This document shows positions 52,901 to 60,700 of a stretch of 64,000 bases of DNA, one piece after another. How positions within the stretch are numbered: the stretch's first letter is position 1; each line of letters opens with the position of its first letter. Origin of the DNA: Amphiura filiformis (Eukaryota; Echinodermata; Ophiuroidea; Amphilepidida; Amphiuridae); assembly GCF_039555335.1 (NCBI RefSeq), contig NC_092640.1, positions 35,334,784 through 35,398,783 on the forward strand. Reading direction: 5' to 3'. The notes beneath the pieces are model-generated. The model saw only the letters and a list, made by a program, of their open reading frames with translations, had not been told where the DNA came from and searched no databases. The position numbers were made by a program, and so were the translations under genes.

Positions 52901-55900
52901 TTCGTCAAGTTAGTATTCCATAGTGGCGATAGGTCCGATCTTACGCGTCACGCCACTATGACATACGATGTTTTTCATTTTGCCGATATTTCATAATTAT
53001 AAAATGTGTATAAAAAGGGGCGTATGGTCGATATGCCACTATGGAATACAAAAATGTCACTTTGTAACTATACGCCACATTTAATTAATTAATTACTAAT
53101 TAATTAGCTAATTATGACTGATGAGACTTAGAAAAAATGAAAGAGAACATCATTAAAAACATATGTGCCAATTTTAAAAAAAATGACCAAAAATCACTAT
53201 ACGCCACTATGGAATACAGCCGACGACTTGTTAGATGATCAATTTCAGACTAGTCTTTCAGTGAAATATTAATTTTAAGTGAAAAACAGTGATTTATTTG
53301 GGGTCGATCGCTTAGGGCAACACAACTTTTTTTTGGGGGGGGGCAAGATCTGATCCATCTGAAGGAAAATAATGTAGTAATTGGGAAATTGAAATACAAG
53401 CACCCAAACAACTATAAAATGCATTAAATGACAACTCAAACCTTTGAATCCAAAGGAATACAGGTGTGTCACACTAACAAATTGTAAATTAAAAAACAGC
53501 AAAAATGTGACACAACATCCAGTAGTAGGGAGTAAAAACAAATAAATACACAAAGTTAAAAACTCATAGTTTCTAAAAGACAAAAAACTTTTTCATGGGA
53601 GAGTGACTAGCTGTATAGTAAGAGAGGAGACCAGCTTCAAACTTGATGACCATGCAAGAAGTGAATATGCAGTGAAATATCAACATAAAAATCAACATTT
53701 GGTTTTGAAAAGCAAAACTTGGAAAATTTATTAAGCAAATAAATTCTTTTGGATATATACAAATCTTAGAATTTTTACCACTATGTGAATATAACCAAGA
53801 AGTAAGAAACCCAGTATGCTGTAAGGCACATTTTGTCTTGCTATCCATTGATATAAGCTCTTGAGGTCAGTGAGTTCATTGCTTTGAGTATTGTATAAAG
53901 TGTGGACATAAGTATTCAACCATTTAAGAATTGTGCTTGCTCTAACTAACTCTTAACAATCTCAGGAGAGTCTGCCAACACTAACAATATGAATGGTTTG
54001 CTGAAATGCTAAAAATTGAGAATTTAATGCTCATTTTGCCAACTGACCCAAATTTTGCATCGTCCAGATCATGAGGATTTTTTTTTAAATTATTTTATTT
54101 TTGGTATAATTATATGCTTATAAAAGCCTACATTTTTTAGGACAAAAGTAGATATATTTTGACGGAAAAAAACATGGGCGAAGCAAGTGAAAATGTGCAG
54201 GTTTACAGATTTGTGTGATTTTTAAGGTTATTTAAAAAAACCCAAAAAACCACTTGTCACCTTAAAGGTTAAGTAACAGAGTGGCGAAGGTATTCTACAC
54301 AAAATATGAAAAGCTACTAGATAAAATTAAAAAGCAATAACAGTAAAACAACAATAAACAAGGGGGCTCAAATGGTACCTGTTCTACTTTAACCTGTACA
54401 TGTTACATAAAATATAAAATTGGTAGCTGAAAGCATTGTTCAATTGGCTGTAATGACATGTGAGGTATAAAAATAAATGAATGGCACCATCTCTTACTGT
54501 TTGTTCACACCTTGCCTTATTGCAATCACTTACATCAGGATTTCATCAACCGCACAAAATTGCAATCATATGGCATTTACACATTGGAGATAGCTGTCTA
54601 TGATCCCGTTTATACAGAGCCTGAAGTCGACTTTGACTTTGAACTCGACTTCATTTTTGTGTAAACAGGGTTGTCGTTATTTGAACTCAACTTCAGAAAT
54701 CTACTTCAAATGACGACCCGGAGCAACATTTGTTGAATTCAATGTCAACTGGAATGTCAACTGCAGTGTAAATGATGAACACGTAATTTGAAGTCGACTT
54801 CATAATAGGTATTTGAAACATGAGCAAGTGGTGGTATAAAAGTCGAATTCCCAATTTGTTTTGAAGTCAACTAAACACCCTGTCAAGAAATAATGCTAAT
54901 CCGTAGTTGCAGGTTGAATTTGATGTCGCAACTAAAGTTGACTTCTCTCTGTGTAAATTGGATCTATGGCAGGCCAAATCAGGAAAAACTTGTTTTTTTT
55001 TTTGTGTGTGTCTGTGACTGTGTTTGGACTTGTCACATGTGATCTGTTTGTTAACCCTCCCTCTCATTATCTGATTTTGTATTGTTTACAGTTTACAAGA
55101 GTTGAGAAGTGAAGGTCGCACACAGGGGACTCCAGACAGCCCATCATTGAAAGATAAAGAGGGCAAAAGAAGATCAGCATCCAGTATTGCAAAGGGGCCA
55201 ACCATCAAGTATGCTGCCAGGGCTAAACAACCAGAAAAACTGGCATTTATAAGAAAGGTAACATTGTAAACATTCTACAGGGGTATGAAATTTCAGATTT
55301 TAAGCTGATTTCAGCTTTTTTTATTTGCTAACATTTACGTGTTTTCTTTTATTTTCAGCCCATATGTGACATGATCAAGGGAAATGAGTCGGATGTCGCT
55401 AATATTGATTTTGAGATATTGGCAAAGAAAGTGTTAAAATTCTTTTGTTTTATATTGTTTTCAGCGATTGATAAATTTACATAACTTCACAAAGAAAAGT
55501 CAGTATCAACATGGGGTTTTCAGTTTCTGAAAGCTCTAAATGTCCTCTTTAGAAACATGTGTAAAACTCATTTTCGTCCAGGGCCGACATGTGACTCATT
55601 CCCCTTGATCATGTCACATATTTGACGTTTTTACCCTGCTTTTACGCTGTTTTTCAGCTTTTTTTTAGTAATTCTCAGCTTTTTTGGTCTGAGGCCTCTC
55701 ACACCCCTGATTCTATTAAAGCCATAATGTGCAATCTTATAATATGAAATTGGTTAATTTATTTCAAACCTAATTTTTCTGGCATATTTGTAACATTTAC
55801 AAATGAACCAACCAATACCTAAATAGAATCAGCCAAATTTATTGTGTTTGTGGGTGAACAGAGCAGTTTGGAAAAAGTCATGTTATGACTTTAAATCCCC

Positions 55901-57665
55901 TATAGCCAATGGGGTTTCTTTCACTTTACCTTGTTATTTTAGCTTAAAATGGACAGAAATCCTTCTTGCAGGTGTTACTAATATTATTTCTGGGTAATTT
56001 TGACAGCAATATTGTACATATAGCTTTAACATTTCTTTTATCCTCTTGGCCAGCTAAAAAATGACATTGCACTTAATATTTATAATGAAGAAAATGAACC
56101 TGTTGGGTTTAACGACAACTATATTTAATTACATACATACAGGATGTATCAAAATGATTTCTACACATTCGGCAAAAAATGGTTCTATTGGAGTAGCCCG
56201 CCCTTCCCTAAAATTGGGCCAGACCCAAGACTTTTCAACAAAAAAGCACCCCAAACAGCACCCCAAAAAATGCTATAGAGGGCTCATCTTCAAAAAGGAA
56301 TACAGAACACAGAAAGAGAGAGGTAAAAAAAAAACCCCTTTCAGAGTTGGCAAAAGTTGTTTTGTCATTTTGTGATTTATTTGACTGCAAGATCAAGTAG
56401 CAGTGGCGTAGCTGCCGGGGGAGCAGGGGCAATTGGCCCCCTGGCAATGCCTATTTGGGCCCCCCCCCCCCATAGCGCAGGGCAAAATAATAAAGGAGTG
56501 AGAGAGATGGAAAAAAGGGAAAAGAAAGAAAGAGAATCCATAGGCCAACGATAAAGGTGCGGATAGGATTTGAACAGTTTCAAAATTTTGTTAAAAATTG
56601 GACTATATTATATCAAAATGAAGTCGCTATCCCTTGTATTCCTTAAAAAAAATTGGGTCAACCTTTTTGAGGGAGGGGCAGCAAAATTTTTGTTTGGTGG
56701 ATTTGGGCCCCCGCCCCATACAGACTAGACTTCTCCGTAGTCCACTTGCCAATTGTGCACTACTCTGGCTATTACATTTAAGCTTAAAACTCTGATTTAA
56801 TTAATGAGTGCACAATTGATAGATTTTCACAACTGATCTTTTCAGTCACCGTCGCCCTCTGTTTGTTAGCTTCCCAAGTGGACTACTGACTTTGCCTTGA
56901 GAGTTAGGCCAATTTCTGGCCTAACTAAAATTGGGCATGATGTAATGCATCTTTAAAAATGAATCTGGCTTGTGATTGGTCGCCCAGATCTCGTTATTGT
57001 TTAAATCCTCCCGACGCTATTGGTACCATTATAACTATACATGGTACACAACTATCTAGGGAATGCGGCGCTTTTGTGCTGGTGGATGAACGTATGCATC
57101 TAGCGCGTATTGTACCACCATGCTTAGTCTTGTGGTTAGATTTTATTGATAAACAAGTATGATTGACAGTATGTGAGTCCCGGGTAAAGTTCTGCTTAAA
57201 AGTGAAAGTCCATAGTCGGTTTTTCGGATAATAAACTGGCAGATTCTAAAATTAGAATTGTTCAGTATTGAAGTGTCATTATAATTATGCCATTATGATA
57301 TGTTGCATTCAATAATATAAGTCTACGTAGGGCCTATACTTTACTTTTACTGTCACAAATATAATTATATAGCCTAAAACTTTCATAACCATTTTATACT
57401 AGTATTTTGATGTACTAAATATCAGTATAATTTCGAGTTCAACTGAATGCGTTCATCATGATTAATAACATTTTATTTATCAAAAATCGACTATGGCATA
57501 GTCTACATACAGACTTGCCCCCCCTGGAAAAAATCCCAGCTACGCCACTGTCAAGTAGGCCTAATTATATACTCATTGAATACAGGAGGTGGAAAAAAAA
57601 ATGAAATCTGACCACCCTTCCCTATTTTGTAATAGCCTGTTACTCCAATACAACAATTTCTTTTT

Positions 57666-57736
<71 letters not shown>

Positions 57737-60700
57737 GATTTAGTTAGTATATTTATTGAAAAGCTTGCTCTTCTGCAACATTGGATCCTCCATCTTGAAA
57801 TGTCAAGAATTTAAAGTTCTATGATCTATCATAACATTAATCTATAAATTAGGTGATCTTGTTTTGCAGTTTGATGTGGTAGTATATGCTTCTTTAAAAG
57901 CATACAAAGGTGCACTTGTACTTTGAGTGCATGCTTGCGATTTGAACCGGCGCCCAATGAAAATGTGCGGTGATAAAATAAAAATAACATAATTTGTGCA
58001 ATTTTGCCAGTTTGCCAGCAAAGTTTATCTGCCCATCTAGTGCCACCTGTAATGAATGTAAACATACTTATGAGACCATTTTTGAACCATAATGTAATAA
58101 TATAATAATATAATAAAGACCAGTGATTACACTGACAAAATTTCATCGATATAGCTCTTTCACTTCTTGGTGATTTCAAAAACCTTTGGATATCCCCTCA
58201 TACATCTGGTGAGAACAGTAATCAGTTGCTTATGTTCACTCTCTATTTCAGAATGGTTGGGTCCAGGCCATAGCTGCAGCGGGAGACACATGCGCATGCA
58301 TAGTGGACAAAAACGTTTCCGGGTTCACATCTATCTTGCAAGAATTAACAGCCAGTGAAAGACTAATTCATAACCAGTTATCAACGATCAAGTCTACCAT
58401 TCTGAAGACTCTGCAAACTCCAGGTGATTTGTTCTTAAAATCTGAGACTAAGTTAAAAAGAAAAGTTTGTATGTGATGGCAACTCCTCACAGTCTGTGAT
58501 TGGTTAATATTGCATAAAAGGATGGTTGATTCATTTGGTACCTTTATCGGAGAAAAGGAATGACAGAAAATTGCAAATGATGTTGGTACTGTTAGAAGGC
58601 AAAAAGCAGCATGTATGAATTTCAAATGGGGTTACCTGAATGAGTAACTCCTTTTGAAATCTACTCCCCCCCGCATTGGACGCATCAACATCTTAGCGTG
58701 TGTGCATTATTGAATCAAATTTCTCCCTCAACAAGTAATACAAAAAGCCTGTAAGTGTGGCTTTGCCAATTTGTAATCCTGCTGTACTTTTATTCATGTA
58801 TTTTGAGTAGCACACTACAATAAATTATTGGACTTGCCTGTCGTCTATCACAGGGTAGAGAAAATAACTATAAACTAGTGGGCAAAAGTTAAGTACCACC
58901 ATAAAAACTTCCCTTATTCTAAAATAAACGAAAGTTGTTTACATTTTCATGTCACCTGCTGCACGTACTGCAAGATGGTGCAAGTATTGCGGACTAGATA
59001 TACGCATGCAATTTGCTACGTGCACCTCTACAAGCATGTTGCGCGTTATCAATACACATGCGATTGTCCAATCAGATTAAGTTTTTTTAACTAGACCATT
59101 CCCACTGACTAAGAATATAGCATTTATAAGCATTACGTAACAAGTAACCAATTTAGCTTCTCTTTTTCTCTCTTTACTTTAGGGAACAAACCAAAAGATC
59201 GGTGACGTCCTATAAACGAAACTAGTTTCGTTTAGGGGAGGGGGTAAAAATACTCGATTACGTTTGTACAAAAACATCGGTCTGAAGAATGTGTCATTAT
59301 TATTATTATGTCAAAATTTTCAACATTTCATTATTACGTTTCTGGCAGGGAGGGAGGGGTTCGGCTGAGAAAGAAACTAGTTACGTTTATAGGACGTCAT
59401 CGATCTTTTGGTTTGTTCCCTTACAGAAACCCACAAAGCTGTAGAAAACACCATCTACAGTGAGCCATTCAGGCTTATCCTAGACTATTTCAGCATGGTA
59501 TCAAGCGGGGTAGGACAGAGCAGTGCCCAACTCACCAACATCGTACAGAAGAACCAATACTTGGTAGACCTGGTCATGCTGAAGAATGCTACTGAGTATG
59601 TTGCTTTGTACGAGCAGTATGCAGTGCAAGTGTGCAATTTTCTGACAATCGGAGGTTTTGCCCATATTGGAAAGATATGCAGGTAAATGTGATGTGTTTT
59701 TTTTACGGATTGAAGTTTCTAGGTTGGTGTGTTTAAATTTACCAAGTCATCGTGTATAGAGGTGCAAATGGGCTATTCCATTTAAAATCCACACTACCCC
59801 TGTGGAATATTTAGCTAAAGTCTTCCACAGAGGGAGTATAAGTTTTGAATAGAATAGAATTGGGTAACTTCTATTATAAATACTCACTCCAGTTGTGGAA
59901 GATATATGTAAAGCCATAATACAGGGGGAGTATGGGTTTCAAAATGATGAACCCTGATCCGATTACATTTGAAAATGTACCCCCTGTGGAAGATATTTCC
60001 AAAATCTCCCACAGGGGTAGTGTGGATTTCAACTGGAATAGCCCAATGATGAAGACAGAATCTGACATTCAGCAAGAAAGTTGGATAAGACTGAGGTGTG
60101 AACCCTCGTTTATGCGGATATCTTGCTTCAGATATTCTTACGGATGCAGGGAGTACCACATTTTGGTGCCAAATTTTTGGACTTAAATTTCATCATATGT
60201 TAAAAATTAACAATGTAAAGAATATAAAAAGTTTAATAAATGGAATGAAACTGATGTAAGGAATCCAATTAATTAAGTTATTGATAGAATTTGGGAAAAA
60301 GTGCCTGACTTTGAGAGAATCACAAAAAATGGATTTTCCACCAAAATATTTTCAACCACCTAATCTTCACTTAATTTATGTCCTTGGCTCTGCCTCAATT
60401 CTATTAATGAACTCCTAATTTGCACTTAGACATGCAAGCAGCAAGAGCTATTATGATAAGGTTCGCTTATTTGCGATGCGATCAAGCAAAATGAGTCTGA
60501 TGTTGATCAAAATCAAAATTTAGTTTTCAAATTCATTACATGAGCCATTAAAGCTTTATTTTGCTGAAAACCCCATCATAATTAGACTTATCGTTCCTGC
60601 GATATGGTCATTTTAGTGTTGCTCAGAACAATAAAATATAAAGGAAGTTGAATTATAAAATTGGCTATATCTCAAAATCAATATTCCCGACATTTGACTC

